This document shows, in pieces, positions 26,804-35,496 of a stretch of 64,000 bases of DNA (the stretch's first letter is position 1; each line of letters opens with the position of its first letter). The stretch is from contig JADLGW010000048.1 of the NCBI GenBank assembly GCA_020849105.1, positions 83,382 through 147,381 on the forward strand. Reading direction: 5' to 3'. The DNA comes from Phycisphaerales bacterium. Lineage in GTDB: Bacteria; Planctomycetota; Phycisphaerae; Phycisphaerales; UBA1924. A program made the translations under genes and the position numbers. The notes below the pieces were generated by a model that ran no database searches, had not been told where the DNA came from, and saw only the letters and a list, made by a program, of their open reading frames with translations.

Positions 26804-28312
26804 TCAGGGCGGGCCGCCGCCGGTCGCCGCGGGCGGGTCGTAGTATGACGCGGGGAGGCTGAAAACGTAGTCTGTGTTGCGGCCGCGAGGATTGAGGGAG
26901 AAGGTGACGGGGGACGTTTGGACGCCGCCGTCGTCCATGCCGTCGGCGCCCACTGCGTAGACCACATAGGCGCGGTGGAACGGGTCGTCTGCCGCGTCCA
27001 GGCGCTTGTAGATGAACGGCGAGCCACTCCACGGGTCGATCAGGGCCTCTGCCGGGATCATCGGAACAAGTTCGGCCACGGACTCCGGATATGCCCCGTG
27101 TCGGGCCCGGAACAGTTCGACTGCCAGCAGCACTCGCGTGCCCGCTGTACTAAGCACGTCGGAGTCGTAGAACCACGGCGTCATCGCGGGGCTCGGGGCC
27201 ACATACCGAAGGGCCAGGAGGCGGAGGGGGATGCGGTCCGACTCCGGCAATGCGGTTGGCGGGCGCTGAAACCGCGGCGTCGAGACTGTCCTGAGCCACG
27301 CTGCGTACCGCTCCGCCGCGGACGCGACCGCGTCTCTGCTCGCGAACCCGATTGAACCCAGGTTGAGCAGGGGCGTCTGCGCCAGGACCGACAGCGGCCA
27401 TGACCTGAACACGCTGTCGTCGCGGAAGAGGAATGCCCCGTCGCGGAGTTGAGTCAGGATCAGCCGGCCGCGAGCGGTGTGCATCCACTGGATCGAGTCG
27501 AGCATCTGGATGCGTTCCACGCGGGCGGTGAGTTCCCACGGCGGCGGCGCCTGCCGGTCCATGGCCGCCAGCATCGCTTCCGCAACCGCCGCGGGCCGTG
27601 GGCGGGCGGGCAGCAGCACGCGGGCACGCTCGTTGGCCATCACCCGAATGCCGTCCGCGACGAGGCGGTCACTGAGTGTTCCCTGCTGGGCGCTGATGCG
27701 TGCGATCGCCAGCATCTCCTCGTACGCACGGGTGAAGGATTCATCGTCGCCGTCGCGGGCGGCGACAAACATCCTCGCCGCCTCCAGCCGGGCCAGGGTG
27801 CGCGCCGAAGGCAGGTACGAGAGCCGCGTGTCGCTCATCCGCCGGCCGGGCGCACGCGTGATCGTGCGGACAGCCCGCGGCTGCGCGGCCGCCTCCGCGA
27901 GCGCCGCGAAGACACCCAGTCGCTCGGCGACGGTCAGAGCGCGTTCCGCCCGGGCGCGGGCCTCCGGGTATGTGACGTTGGCGTCGCACTCGCCGTCGGT
28001 GAGAGGGTACCACAGCGTGGAGAAGTCGGGCGTGACCGGCGACAGGACCCCGGGCTCCACCTGGCCCCGGATGTCTTCGTACAAGCGTGTTGCCCGCTGC
28101 ATGGAGTCCCACGCATTGCCGGTCGCGTCCGCGGCGTGCACGGGCTGGGAGTCCTCGATCGCCCGGTCCCACTGCGCGAAGTAGTCAACGGACGTGCCGG
28201 GCACTGCGGCAAACGCGCGGTAGACCTCCGATCCCAGCCCACAGAGGACCGCCACGAGCACCGCGAGCACTGTCCGGCGGATCCATCGGCGGCGGGGTTC
28301 CGGGGCTTTCAT
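26804..28312 (-). CDS. Single-pass exported protein, GspG-like C terminus
   Basis: 502 residues. A basic N terminus and membrane helix (RRTVLAVLVAVLCGLGSEVYRAF) act as anchor or signal. The large central region is helical with no motif. Near the C terminus, LFRARHGAYPESVAELVP, IDPWSGSPFIYKR and YAVGADGMDDGGV resemble the C-terminal half of type II secretion pseudopilin GspG (DPWG..Y.Y and DG..GG). The N-terminal pilin signature is absent. Such proteins are frequent in planctomycetes, but their job is not known to me. Confidence 0.65.
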   Translation of the reverse strand: MKAPEPRRRWIRRTVLAVLVAVLCGLGSEVYRAFAAVPGTSVDYFAQWDRAIEDSQPVHAADATGNAWDSMQRATRLYEDIRGQVEPGVLSPVTPDFSTLWYPLTDGECDANVTYPEARARAERALTVAERLGVFAALAEAAAQPRAVRTITRAPGRRMSDTRLSYLPSARTLARLEAARMFVAARDGDDESFTRAYEEMLAIARISAQQGTLSDRLVADGIRVMANERARVLLPARPRPAAVAEAMLAAMDRQAPPPWELTARVERIQMLDSIQWMHTARGRLILTQLRDGAFLFRDDSVFRSWPLSVLAQTPLLNLGSIGFASRDAVASAAERYAAWLRTVSTPRFQRPPTALPESDRIPLRLLALRYVAPSPAMTPWFYDSDVLSTAGTRVLLAVELFRARHGAYPESVAELVPMIPAEALIDPWSGSPFIYKRLDAADDPFHRAYVVYAVGADGMDDGGVQTSPVTFSLNPRGRNTDYVFSLPASYYDPPAATGGGPP

Positions 28313-28361
28313 GGGGCGGGTGTACCGGTGGATGAGGCGGCGGTGGCAGGAATCCGGGCGC

Positions 28362-28793
28362 TCAGACGCCGGACACCATCGCCAGCCCGAGGGCGATGTT
28401 GAGGATGCAGATCACGATATTGAGCGCGACGGCACCGACCCAGATGGGCCACAGGCGCGGCCCGAGCGGGTTCCGGCGATCCAGGGCCCACACGGAGGCG
28501 GCCGTGCCCACAATGATGGGAACCATAAACGCCGCGGAGATCGCCAGGCAGGCCGCGCCGACGACAAGTGTCCCGGCCCGCAGGAAGAACCCGATCCAGG
28601 CGATGGCGAACAGGGCGGCCACGGGCAGGGTGGCGAGCAGGAACGCCCGGCCGAGGCGCAACTGCCTGCGGGGCCGACCAGCGGCGGCCGTGCCGCACTC
28701 GGGGCAGAGGAAGAGGGCGTCGCGGCCCGGCGTCAGCCCGGCAAGGGCGTATCCGCAGTGCTCGCACATGGTCGCGGCCGGTCGCGGGGGCAC
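28362..28793 (-). CDS. Zinc-ribbon membrane protein
   Basis: 143 residues from the GTG at 28793; an ATG at 28769 starting directly at MCEHCGYALAGL is an equally good start. The N terminus is a zinc ribbon (CEHCGY..LFLCPECG, two CxxC pairs). Three hydrophobic helices follow (AFLLATLPVAALFAIAWIGF, LVVGAACLAISAAFMVPIIV, PIWVGAVALNIVICILNIAL). No known family. Zinc-ribbon membrane proteins of this layout are common in planctomycetes; function unknown. Confidence 0.6.
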   Translation of the reverse strand: MPPRPAATMCEHCGYALAGLTPGRDALFLCPECGTAAAGRPRRQLRLGRAFLLATLPVAALFAIAWIGFFLRAGTLVVGAACLAISAAFMVPIIVGTAASVWALDRRNPLGPRLWPIWVGAVALNIVICILNIALGLAMVSGV

Positions 28794-28886
28794 ACCCCAT
28801 TATCGGCTTCTCGTTGCTCCTGATCCCGCTCGTGATCCCGTGGGCCGGTGCGGCGAGCCCCGCGTGGCGTCCGGCACCAGCCCGGG

Positions 28887-29447
28887 TCACCCGCCGCACT
28901 GGTCGGCGACGAATGTTCGGCGTGCCCGGTCCTTGCGGACACCGGGGAAGCGGAGCGTGCGACCGTGCGCGGCGCAGTACACGCCCGGCGGGAGGACGCC
29001 CGCGGCGAAGATGGCCTCCGTCAGATTCTGGAGGGCGTCGGATCGTTTCATCTCGAACGGACGCATGGCGCCCGTGAGGACGACAGGGACGCGGAGCGGG
29101 TCCGCGCCCGTAGACATTGCGAGCAGGTGTTCGCCCGTGACGGTCAGCGTGTCCGTGCCGTGCAGGATGACGATCCCGGTGGTGTCCGTGGGGTGGGTGA
29201 CGCAGCCGCCGGCGGCCCGCACGGCCCGGGCGATGTGGTCGCGGTCAGCGCCCGTCATCACCAGGCTGTCCTTGCTCATCAGTTGGCTGATCGTGACGGC
29301 TGTGTCCTCCAGGCGCAGGCGGCGGAGCATGCGGGCGACAACGGAGTTCTTTGTGCCGGCGCTCTCCAGGTTCAGGAGTTGGCCTGTCGCCTCGTCGTAG
29401 GTCTTCTCGATGGTGCCGCCGGTGGTCAGCAGCGTCAGGTGGCGCAT
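28887..29447 (-). CDS. Short asparaginase-like protein (N-terminal domain only)
   Basis: 186 residues from the ATG at 29447 (MRHLTLLTTGGTIEK); a longer frame to 29507 adds no family sequence. The catalytic Thr of TTGGTIEKTY and the second motif GIVILHGTDTLT are intact, as is VVLTGAMRPFEMKRSDALQNL. Classical L-asparaginases are about 320-350 residues with a second domain. Here the protein ends just after VYCAAHGRTLRFPGVRK, and no second-domain sequence follows. Single-domain members occur in other bacteria, so this may be a natural short form. Substrate use is unproven. Confidence 0.8.
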   Translation of the reverse strand: MRHLTLLTTGGTIEKTYDEATGQLLNLESAGTKNSVVARMLRRLRLEDTAVTISQLMSKDSLVMTGADRDHIARAVRAAGGCVTHPTDTTGIVILHGTDTLTVTGEHLLAMSTGADPLRVPVVLTGAMRPFEMKRSDALQNLTEAIFAAGVLPPGVYCAAHGRTLRFPGVRKDRARRTFVADQCGG

Positions 29448-29635
29448 GGGGGAGGGTATGGGTGCGGCGGAGCGGCGGGCTCCGCGTCGGGTTTGGGTTA
29501 CACGCATGCGGTCGGCCGCCCCTCGGAAGCCGTGCGGAGTGTGCGGGCGCCGCCGGCGGTTTCCGGGCGTCGGCGGTCACCTCCCATCCCGCCCGGTCCG
29601 ATTCCTCAGCACGCGGACCGCCGCTGGAGGCCCCG

Positions 29636-30418
29636 GTGGACAAAGCCAGTGTTATCGGCATCCTGATCGGGGTGATCTGCCTCGGGATCGTGTTCGTGGA
29701 GGTGTCGCACGGCAACTTCGCGATGTTCTATTCGCTCGAGGGCCTGCTCATGGTGGGCGGGGGCAGCGTCAGCGTGGTGTTCATGGCGATGCCCATGGAC
29801 AAACTGCTGATGGTGCCGGGCTACATCAAGCGGTTCCTCTTCAACAAGGTTCTGGCGCCCACCGAGGTCGTGAAACTGATGGGCGAACTGAGCGAGAAGG
29901 CGCGGAAGGACGGGATCCTGGCCCTCGAATCCAATATCACGAACATCAAGGAGCCATTCCTCCAGGCCGGGCTGAAGATGGCCGTGGACGGGGTGGACCC
30001 CTCGACGATCGAGGCGACGCTGCGGCTGGAACTGGTCGCGATGCAGGACCGCCACAAGGCGGGGAAGAAATTCTTCGACCTGATCAAGGTCTACGGCCCC
30101 GGGTACGGCCTGGTCGGCACGCTGGTGGGGCAGGTCGGGCTGTTCGGCAACCTGGCCGGGGCCGAGATCGGGGCCCTGGGCCACATGCTCGCCGTCGCCG
30201 TGTGCGCGACCATGTACGGGGCGATCATCGCCAACGCGGTGGCCGGGCCGATCGGCGACAAACTGGGCCTGCGCAGCGGGGAGGAGATTGTGAACCGCGA
30301 GATGATGCTCCAGGGCATCCTGTCGATCCAGGCCGGGGACAACCCCCGCGTCACCCAGGACAAGATGCTGGCCTTCATCCCGACCACGACACGGCTGAAA
30401 CTGAAGGCCGCGGCGTAA
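29636..30418 (+). CDS. motA: MotA-type flagellar stator / proton channel subunit
   Basis: 260 residues from the GTG at 29636 (GGAGG about five bases upstream). Four membrane segments are visible: ASVIGILIGVICLGIVFVEV, LEGLLMVGGGSVSVVFMAM, then after a large cytoplasmic loop (AKRFLF..KKFFDLIKVYGPGYG) the pair LVGTLVGQVGLFGNL and GHMLAVAVCATMYGAIIANAV. The YGPGYGLVGTLVG signature is typical of MotA. With the following MotB gene it should form an ion-driven stator. No other flagellar or chemotaxis gene is in the window. Confidence 0.92.
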   Translation: MDKASVIGILIGVICLGIVFVEVSHGNFAMFYSLEGLLMVGGGSVSVVFMAMPMDKLLMVPGYIKRFLFNKVLAPTEVVKLMGELSEKARKDGILALESNITNIKEPFLQAGLKMAVDGVDPSTIEATLRLELVAMQDRHKAGKKFFDLIKVYGPGYGLVGTLVGQVGLFGNLAGAEIGALGHMLAVAVCATMYGAIIANAVAGPIGDKLGLRSGEEIVNREMMLQGILSIQAGDNPRVTQDKMLAFIPTTTRLKLKAAA

Positions 30419-30428
30419 GGACCCGCCC

Positions 30429-31256
30429 ATGTCCGAGGAGAAGCACGAGGCACATGGCGACGGCGGCGCGCACGGGGGCGGCGGCCACGGCGGCGGTGGT
30501 CATGGGGGCGGCGCCCACGAGGAGCACGAGGGCGCGCCCGAGTGGCTGATCTCGTTCGCCGACAACGTGGCGCTGCTGATGGGGTTCTTCGTGATCCTGC
30601 TCGCGATGAACATGCAGAAGCCCAAGACGGGCGGGCTCGGCGGTGAGAACCAGAACCCGTCGCAGCAGGACATGGACATGGTGGACGCGGTGATCTCGAT
30701 CCGGGCGGCGTTCCACAACCCGGTGGACATGACCTCCGACGACCCGAGCGAGGCGCCCCTGCGGAGCCGCATCCGCGAGCGCGCCGAGGGACGATCGCAG
30801 CAAGCGGCCGAGTCCGGTGACGCGGAGGAGGCTCAGGCGATCCGCCCGACGGACTTCTCCAGCCTCGGCGGGTTCGTGCCGTTCGAGGACGGGGCGGTGA
30901 CGCTGACGGCGTCCGCGAAGAAGAACGCGGAGGCGATGGCGGCGCCCCTGGTCGGCCTGCGATGGGTGATCGAGGTGCGCGGGCACGCCAGCCCGTCGGA
31001 AACCTTCCGCGATCCCGAGAAGGGGATGACGCTGTCGAACCGCCGCGCCATGGCCGTGGCCCGGGTGCTGGTGGCCAAGGGGGTGTCGTGGCAGCAACTC
31101 CGCCTGGTCTCAGCCGGGGACGGGGAACGGAAGATCGAGCGGTCGTTCGACCGGGCGTCGGACGCCCTGAACCAGCGGGCGGAGGTAGTGGTGACGCGGA
31201 CCCCCTTTGACGACCCGCCGGCGGGGACCCGGGCCGCCACCCCGCCGGGGCGGTGA
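30429..31256 (+). CDS. motB: MotB-type stator protein with His/Gly-rich N terminus
   Basis: 275 residues. After an unusual cytoplasmic start of His/Gly repeats (HGGGGHGGGGHGGGAH, about 15-30) comes the MotB membrane helix (PEWLISFADNVALLMGFFVI) with the ion-binding Asp at residue 45. The C-terminal OmpA-like peptidoglycan-binding domain is clear (EVRGHASPSETF.., LSNRRAMAVARVLVAKGV, LRLVSAGDGERK). It follows motA by 10 bases. The His tract could bind metal ions or act as a flexible spacer; MotB proteins normally begin with a short basic segment instead. Confidence 0.9.
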   Translation: MSEEKHEAHGDGGAHGGGGHGGGGHGGGAHEEHEGAPEWLISFADNVALLMGFFVILLAMNMQKPKTGGLGGENQNPSQQDMDMVDAVISIRAAFHNPVDMTSDDPSEAPLRSRIRERAEGRSQQAAESGDAEEAQAIRPTDFSSLGGFVPFEDGAVTLTASAKKNAEAMAAPLVGLRWVIEVRGHASPSETFRDPEKGMTLSNRRAMAVARVLVAKGVSWQQLRLVSAGDGERKIERSFDRASDALNQRAEVVVTRTPFDDPPAGTRAATPPGR

Positions 31257-31550
31257 CTACTCGGCCTCGGGCTCGTCCGATTCCTCCGCGGCCCCGCCCT
31301 GGCGGTCCAGCAGTTTGCGGAGGTACTGGTTCTCGCGCCGCGTGGCCTCCAGGTCGAAGACGAGGTACTTGACGCTGAGGCGGAGGAAGTCGAGCGAGTC
31401 CTGCAGGTCCCCGATCGTCTTCTTCATCCGGTCGTGGCGGTGGCGGGTCTCGTCGGCGAGACTGATCAGTTGGGACCGGTCGCCCTCGGGAAGGGTGTTG
31501 ATCTGTCCCAGTAGTTCACCAAGTTTCTGCTGGAACTCCTGTTCGTTCAT
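31257..31550 (-). CDS. Small coiled-coil protein
   Basis: 97 residues, almost all charged helix with heptad spacing (MNEQEFQQKLGELLGQI.., DETRHRHDRMKKTIGDL, SVKYLVFDLEATRRENQYLRKLL), then an acidic tail. Strongly predicted to form a coiled coil. Its stop meets the convergent motB stop with no gap. No named family that I know; function unknown. Confidence 0.65.
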   Translation of the reverse strand: MNEQEFQQKLGELLGQINTLPEGDRSQLISLADETRHRHDRMKKTIGDLQDSLDFLRLSVKYLVFDLEATRRENQYLRKLLDRQGGAAEESDEPEAE

Positions 31551-31756
31551 CTCCCGGTCTCCTGTATCAGGTTGTCCCGAGCGCGCACGGTCAAGGACCG
31601 CGGCGGGCGGCTCCGCGGGAGTGGGAACAAGAACCGGGCCGGGGTGGCGTGCCGGCGCAACGTCCCAGAAGATGCCCTCAATGGCCGGCCGGATCGGCGG
31701 CGCCCCGCGCCGCAGCGCGGATCAGCGGGTGGGTCTGTGCAGTGTGTTGCCCCGGC

Positions 31757-32350
31757 TCAACGGCCCGCGTCGAGCCGCTTCAACATCTGCTGGGCGGCCG
31801 GAGGGGCGGTGGGGGCGAGTTCGCGCGCGGCGCGGGGGTCGTCCTTCTTCAGTTCGAACAGCAGCCGCTTCAGGTGACCGTCGAGGTTGGTGCGGAAGCG
31901 CTGGAAGAACTGCTCCAGTTCGGCCCGGTTGAACCGGCTGAGCGGGTCCCTGAGGCCGCTGACGACCGCTGCCCAGTCCAGAAGCGACGCCCCCGACCCG
32001 CTGAACCTGTACAGGGCGAGGGTCGTCTGGAGCCGGGCGCGGCGTGTCCGAAAGGGGTCGGTCGCCTCCTCGGGCAATGACACCAGGCGACCGCGGAGTT
32101 CCGCGGTGTCCAGGACGGCCTCGACCTCTGCCTCCGGCTCGTCGGGCCGTGCGGAAGGGTCCGCCGCCCGAACGGTGGCGTACTGGGTGGCGATCGTCTT
32201 GACCCCCGCACGATCGAACCGGACGGTGAGCCGCTGGCCTGTCCTGCCGTCGATCAGGCCGTGCTCCGCAGCCCTCACCTCACCGGCTCCCCACTCGGGC
32301 TTGCCGGCGTGAATGATGCGATCCCCAACGCGCCAAATCCCATCGGGCAT
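31757..32350 (-). CDS. DUF3553-type protein
   Basis: 197 residues. The first 65 residues (WRVGDRIIHAGKPEWGAGEVRAAEHG.., GQRLTVRFDRAGVKTIATQYATV) form the small beta-barrel known as DUF3553, similar to the RNA-polymerase/UvrD C-terminal Tudor-like fold, with the W-G-x-G-x-V pattern. The rest is helical (LYRFSGSGASLLDWAAVVSGL, FNRAELEQFFQRFRTNLDGHLKRLLF). Binding to nucleic acid or RNA polymerase is suggested only by fold similarity. Confidence 0.7.
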   Translation of the reverse strand: MPDGIWRVGDRIIHAGKPEWGAGEVRAAEHGLIDGRTGQRLTVRFDRAGVKTIATQYATVRAADPSARPDEPEAEVEAVLDTAELRGRLVSLPEEATDPFRTRRARLQTTLALYRFSGSGASLLDWAAVVSGLRDPLSRFNRAELEQFFQRFRTNLDGHLKRLLFELKKDDPRAARELAPTAPPAAQQMLKRLDAGR

Positions 32351-32499
32351 GTGTACCCCTATCCCCCCGGCACCGCATTGTGAATCGACCCGGTGCTCCT
32401 GCGGGCAGCTCCATTGTCCGGGGCCCGCGAGCCGGCCTACTATAGCGACCCGCGACAGGCCGCGCCTTTCCCGCGCTGCCGCGCGACCCCGGATACACC

Positions 32500-32751
32500 A
32501 TGATCGAAGCCCTGAAAAGCGACTCCATCGCCGACAAAGTTGGCGGCCGGTTCAAACTGTGTGCGCTGATCCAGCGGCGGCTGGTGCAACTGATGGAAGG
32601 GGCACGCCCCCTTGTGGACCGGCACGGCCGGTCGGACCTGGAACTGGTGATCGAGGAAATCGTCCAGGACAAACTCACGCTCGAGTACCAGCCGGAGCAG
32701 GCGGGGCTGCCCGAGGGCGGCGACGGCGAGGTCGCGGCCCTGCCGGAGTGA
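32500..32751 (+). CDS. rpoZ: RNA polymerase omega subunit
   Basis: 83 residues: MIEALKSDSIADKVGGRFKL then CALIQRRLVQLMEGARPLVDRHGRSDLELVIEEIVQDKL. This is the RpoZ fold: a VGGRFKL-A-xx-A-Q-R motif followed by the helix that latches the beta-prime subunit. Length and the position just upstream of a coaBC-type flavoprotein gene match the usual bacterial gene order. It assists assembly of RNA polymerase. Confidence 0.9.
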   Translation: MIEALKSDSIADKVGGRFKLCALIQRRLVQLMEGARPLVDRHGRSDLELVIEEIVQDKLTLEYQPEQAGLPEGGDGEVAALPE

Positions 32752-32763
32752 TCGGGGCTTCCT

Positions 32764-33366
32764 GTGGCCAAGCGGACAGCGACCCCTGACGGCGACCCGG
32801 CCCTGACCGGGGCCCGTGTTCTCGTGGCTGTCACCGGCGGGATCGCGGCGTACAAGGCGGCGGCACTGGTGAGCCGGCTGGCGCAGGCTGGGGCGCAGGT
32901 GACGGTGGCCATGACGCCGGCGGCGACGCGCTTCGTGTCGCCGCTGACGTTCCAGGCGCTCTCCGCACGGCCGGTGTACACGTCGGCGTGGGAGCACGTC
33001 GAATCCCACGACCCGCAGCACATCGCGCTGGCAAACTCGGTGGACGCGGCGGTGGTGGCGCCGTGCAGCATGGACTGCCTGGCCCGGCTTGCCACGGGCC
33101 GGGCGGACGACGTGGTGAGCCTGATCCTGTCGGCGGTGGACCGCGCGACAACGCCGGTGGTTCTGGCGCCGTCCATGAACGCCGTGATGTGGGCCCAGCC
33201 CGCGACCCGGCGGAACGTCGGCCAGTTGCGGGCCGACGGGTACCGCTTCGTCGGGCCGGACGAGGGGTGGCAGGCGTGCCGCACCCTGGGCCCGGGCCGG
33301 ATGGCCGAGCCCGAGGCCCTGCTGGAAGCGGTCCGCGCCGCGCTGGCGGGGCAGAGAAAGAGGTAG
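32764..33366 (+). CDS. coaC: Phosphopantothenoylcysteine decarboxylase-type flavoprotein (CoaC only)
   Basis: 200 residues, GTG start at 32764, 12 bases after rpoZ. The HFCD flavoprotein fold is evident: ARVLVAVTGGIAAYKAAALVSRL, VTVAMTPAATRFVSPLTFQAL, active-site His in DPQHIALANSVDAAVVAPCSMD, and VVLAPSMNAVMW with the PxMN motif. These mark the CoaC decarboxylation half of coenzyme A synthesis. The CoaB ligase half, fused in most bacteria, is missing here, and the C terminus ends in a few charged residues. CoaB must be a separate gene, or this is a related flavoprotein. Confidence 0.87.
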   Translation: MAKRTATPDGDPALTGARVLVAVTGGIAAYKAAALVSRLAQAGAQVTVAMTPAATRFVSPLTFQALSARPVYTSAWEHVESHDPQHIALANSVDAAVVAPCSMDCLARLATGRADDVVSLILSAVDRATTPVVLAPSMNAVMWAQPATRRNVGQLRADGYRFVGPDEGWQACRTLGPGRMAEPEALLEAVRAALAGQRKR

Positions 33367-33393
33367 CCGGTGCCGCTTACACTTGCCGCCGCC

Positions 33394-33480
33394 GGAGAGG
33401 TGCCAGAGCGGCTGAATGGGCCGGTCTCGAAAACCGGTAGTGGGCTTGCTCACTCGGGGGTTCGAATCCCCCCCTCTCCG
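33394..33480 (+). tRNA. tRNA-Ser (anticodon CGA)
   Basis: 87 bases with a 7-bp acceptor stem (GGAGAGG/CCTCTCC), discriminator G, anticodon arm CCGGT-CTCGAAA-ACCGG giving anticodon CGA, a long class II variable arm (about 33438-33456) and a T-arm GGGGG-TTCGAAT-CCCCC. The long variable arm and anticodon identify serine, reading UCG. No CCA is encoded after the discriminator base. Confidence 0.96.
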
Positions 33481-33515
33481 CTTTCGTGACTCGGTGTCCG
33501 GGTTGAGGCGATCGT

Positions 33516-33539
33516 GGCCCCGGCATGACCCCTGGGGCC
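33516..33539 (+). terminator. Candidate hairpin after tRNA-Ser
   Basis: GGCCCC (33516-33521) and GGGGCC (33534-33539) can pair across a 12-base loop, 35 bases downstream of the tRNA and 10 bases before the convergent RidA gene. There is no T-run, so the call is weak. Confidence 0.3.
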
Positions 33540-33548
33540 GCGGAGCCT

Positions 33549-33980
33549 TCACACTGCCGCGATGACCTTGGCCTCGAAGGCGATCGGGGCGTTGCCGGCC
33601 GTGGGGAGTGCGGCGACGCCGACGGTGGTTCGCGTGGGCTGGTTCGGGCCGGGCGGAAAGTACTCCGCGTAGACACGGTTGTAGGCGGGAAAGTCGCGCG
33701 CCATGTCGGTCAGGAAGACCTGCACGTCCACGATCTTGTCCCAGGAGGAGCCGGCCTCTTCCAGAATGAACTTGACGTTCTCGAAGCACGCCCGGACCTG
33801 CGCCTCGATGTCGTACGAGACGATCTTCCCCGCGCCGTCGAGTTTGACGCCGGGGATGTCCGCGCTCCCCCGCTTCCTCGGGCCCATCCCCGAGAGGAAC
33901 AGCAGGCCGCCGGACTTCCGAAAGTAGGCGTAGGCGCCGACGGGTTCGGCCGCGCGGCTTGGAGTGGGGGGGTGGGGCAT
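33549..33980 (-). CDS. RidA/YjgF-family protein
   Basis: 143 residues. The Rid fold is seen in FRKSGGLLFLSGMGPRK, DIEAQVRACFENVKFILEEAG, DVQVFLTDMARDFPAYNRVYAEYF and NQPTRTTVGVAALP, including the Arg that binds the carboxylate of enamine/imine intermediates. RidA proteins hydrolyse reactive enamines; related members deaminate 2-aminomuconate. Being directly next to an aldehyde dehydrogenase of the aminomuconate-semialdehyde type (14 bases away) favours that second role. The remaining genes of such a pathway are not present here. Confidence 0.88.
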   Translation of the reverse strand: MPHPPTPSRAAEPVGAYAYFRKSGGLLFLSGMGPRKRGSADIPGVKLDGAGKIVSYDIEAQVRACFENVKFILEEAGSSWDKIVDVQVFLTDMARDFPAYNRVYAEYFPPGPNQPTRTTVGVAALPTAGNAPIAFEAKVIAAV

Positions 33981-33994
33981 GGGATCGGGGGCAC

Positions 33995-35458
33995 TCAGAG
34001 TCTAACGCAGACATTCCTCGGTTCGGTGAAGAACCGCAGCGCCTCCGCCCCGCCCTCGCGGCCGAGGCCGGACTGCTTGACGCCGCCGAAGGGCGTGCGG
34101 AGGTCGCGGAGCATCCAGCAGTTGACCCAGACGATGCCGGATTCGAGTGCGGCGGCGACGCGGTGGGCACGGGAGAGGTCGCGGGTCCAGAGCGACGCGG
34201 CCAGGCCATACGGCGTGCAGTTGGCCCGTGTGACGGCCTCGGCTTCGGAATCGAACGGAGAGACTGTGACCACGGGGCCGAAGACTTCCTCCTGCTCGAC
34301 GCGGCAGTCCGCGGGCAAGCCGCTGATGACGGTGGGGGAGTAGAAGAAGCCGGCGCGAGAGCGCTCGGGGAGCCACGCCGGGTCCACGGGCGTTCCGCCG
34401 CAGTGGATGGTGCCGCCGAGTTCTCGCGCGAGGCGGACGTAGGAGTCAATCTTGTCGAGTTGGACGCGGCTGGTGATGGCGCCGTGCTGCGTGGCGGGGT
34501 CCAGCGGGTCTCCGATGCGCAGTGACTTCGCCCGTTCAACAAGCCCCGTGAGGAAGCGGTCGTACGCGGGGCGCTCGATAAGCATCCGCGAGCCGCAGAG
34601 GCAGATCTGGCCCTGGTTGCTGAACGCGGCCCGCACGGCCGTGTCGAGGGCGGCGCCCATGTCGGCGTCGGCGAAGACCAGGTACGGGTTCTTCCCTCCG
34701 AGTTCGAGCGAGAGCCGCTTGAACATCGGGCCGGCGGCCTGCGCGATCCACCTGCCGACAGCCGTGGAGCCGGTGAATGAGATCGTCGGCACCTCCGGGT
34801 GCTGCACGAGCGCGGCCCCCGCACCCGCGCCCGAGCCGTGCACGATGTTGAGCACGCCCGGCGGCAGGCCCGCCTCGGCCGCCAGTTCACCGAGCATCGA
34901 CGCGGTGACGGGGGTGACCTCGGAGGGCTTCGCGACGGCGGTGTTGCCGGTCGCGAGCGCCGGAGCGACCTTCCAGGTCAGCAGGTAGAGCGGCAGGTTC
35001 CACGGCGAGATGAGACCCGCGACGCCGCGGGGCCTGCGGAGTGTGTAGTTGAACGCCTGCCCGCCGTCGTCGAGCATTGTGTCGTGAAACTGGGACGCGG
35101 CCCCGACAACGGCTGAGGCGAAGAAGCGAAAGTTGGCCGCGGCGCGCGGGATGTCGAGTGAGCGGGCGAGCGCGATGGGCTTGCCGGTATCGATGGATTC
35201 GGCACGGGCGAGGCGGTCGAGGTTTGCATCGATCAGGTCGGCCAGGCGGAGCAGGAGCCGTGAACGCTCGGCCGCCGGGAGCGTGGACCAGGCGGGGAAG
35301 GCCGCCCTCGCGGCCGCGACGGCGGCGTTCACGTCACCCGCGGTGGAGTCCGGCACGCGGGCGTACACCCGGCCCGTCGCGGGCTCGATGTTGTCGAGGT
35401 ACGAGCCGCCTACCGGCGGGACGGTGCGGCCGTTGATGAAGTTGGCGAGCATGTCCAT
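33995..35458 (-). CDS. Aldehyde dehydrogenase (aminomuconate/hydroxymuconate semialdehyde type)
   Basis: 487 residues from the ATG at 35458, where family similarity begins (MLANFINGRTVPPVGGSYLD); the frame extends to 35494. Catalytic residues: Asn154 in SPWNLP, Lys177 in AVAKPSE, Glu252 in LELGGKNP, nucleophile Cys286 in NQGQICLCGSR. NAD-dependent oxidation of an aldehyde to an acid. The CLCGSR context and the RidA neighbour resemble 2-aminomuconate- or 2-hydroxymuconate-semialdehyde dehydrogenases. A substrate cannot be assigned from sequence alone. Confidence 0.9.
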   Translation of the reverse strand: MDMLANFINGRTVPPVGGSYLDNIEPATGRVYARVPDSTAGDVNAAVAAARAAFPAWSTLPAAERSRLLLRLADLIDANLDRLARAESIDTGKPIALARSLDIPRAAANFRFFASAVVGAASQFHDTMLDDGGQAFNYTLRRPRGVAGLISPWNLPLYLLTWKVAPALATGNTAVAKPSEVTPVTASMLGELAAEAGLPPGVLNIVHGSGAGAGAALVQHPEVPTISFTGSTAVGRWIAQAAGPMFKRLSLELGGKNPYLVFADADMGAALDTAVRAAFSNQGQICLCGSRMLIERPAYDRFLTGLVERAKSLRIGDPLDPATQHGAITSRVQLDKIDSYVRLARELGGTIHCGGTPVDPAWLPERSRAGFFYSPTVISGLPADCRVEQEEVFGPVVTVSPFDSEAEAVTRANCTPYGLAASLWTRDLSRAHRVAAALESGIVWVNCWMLRDLRTPFGGVKQSGLGREGGAEALRFFTEPRNVCVRL

Positions 35459-35496
35459 AGCGGCAACGCTCCAGGGCAGCGGTCGCATCAACATAT

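Noticed and set aside
28887..29447. Asparaginase as a truncated pseudogene
   Set aside because: No second-domain remnant follows in any frame, and active-site motifs are intact; a natural short form is simpler.
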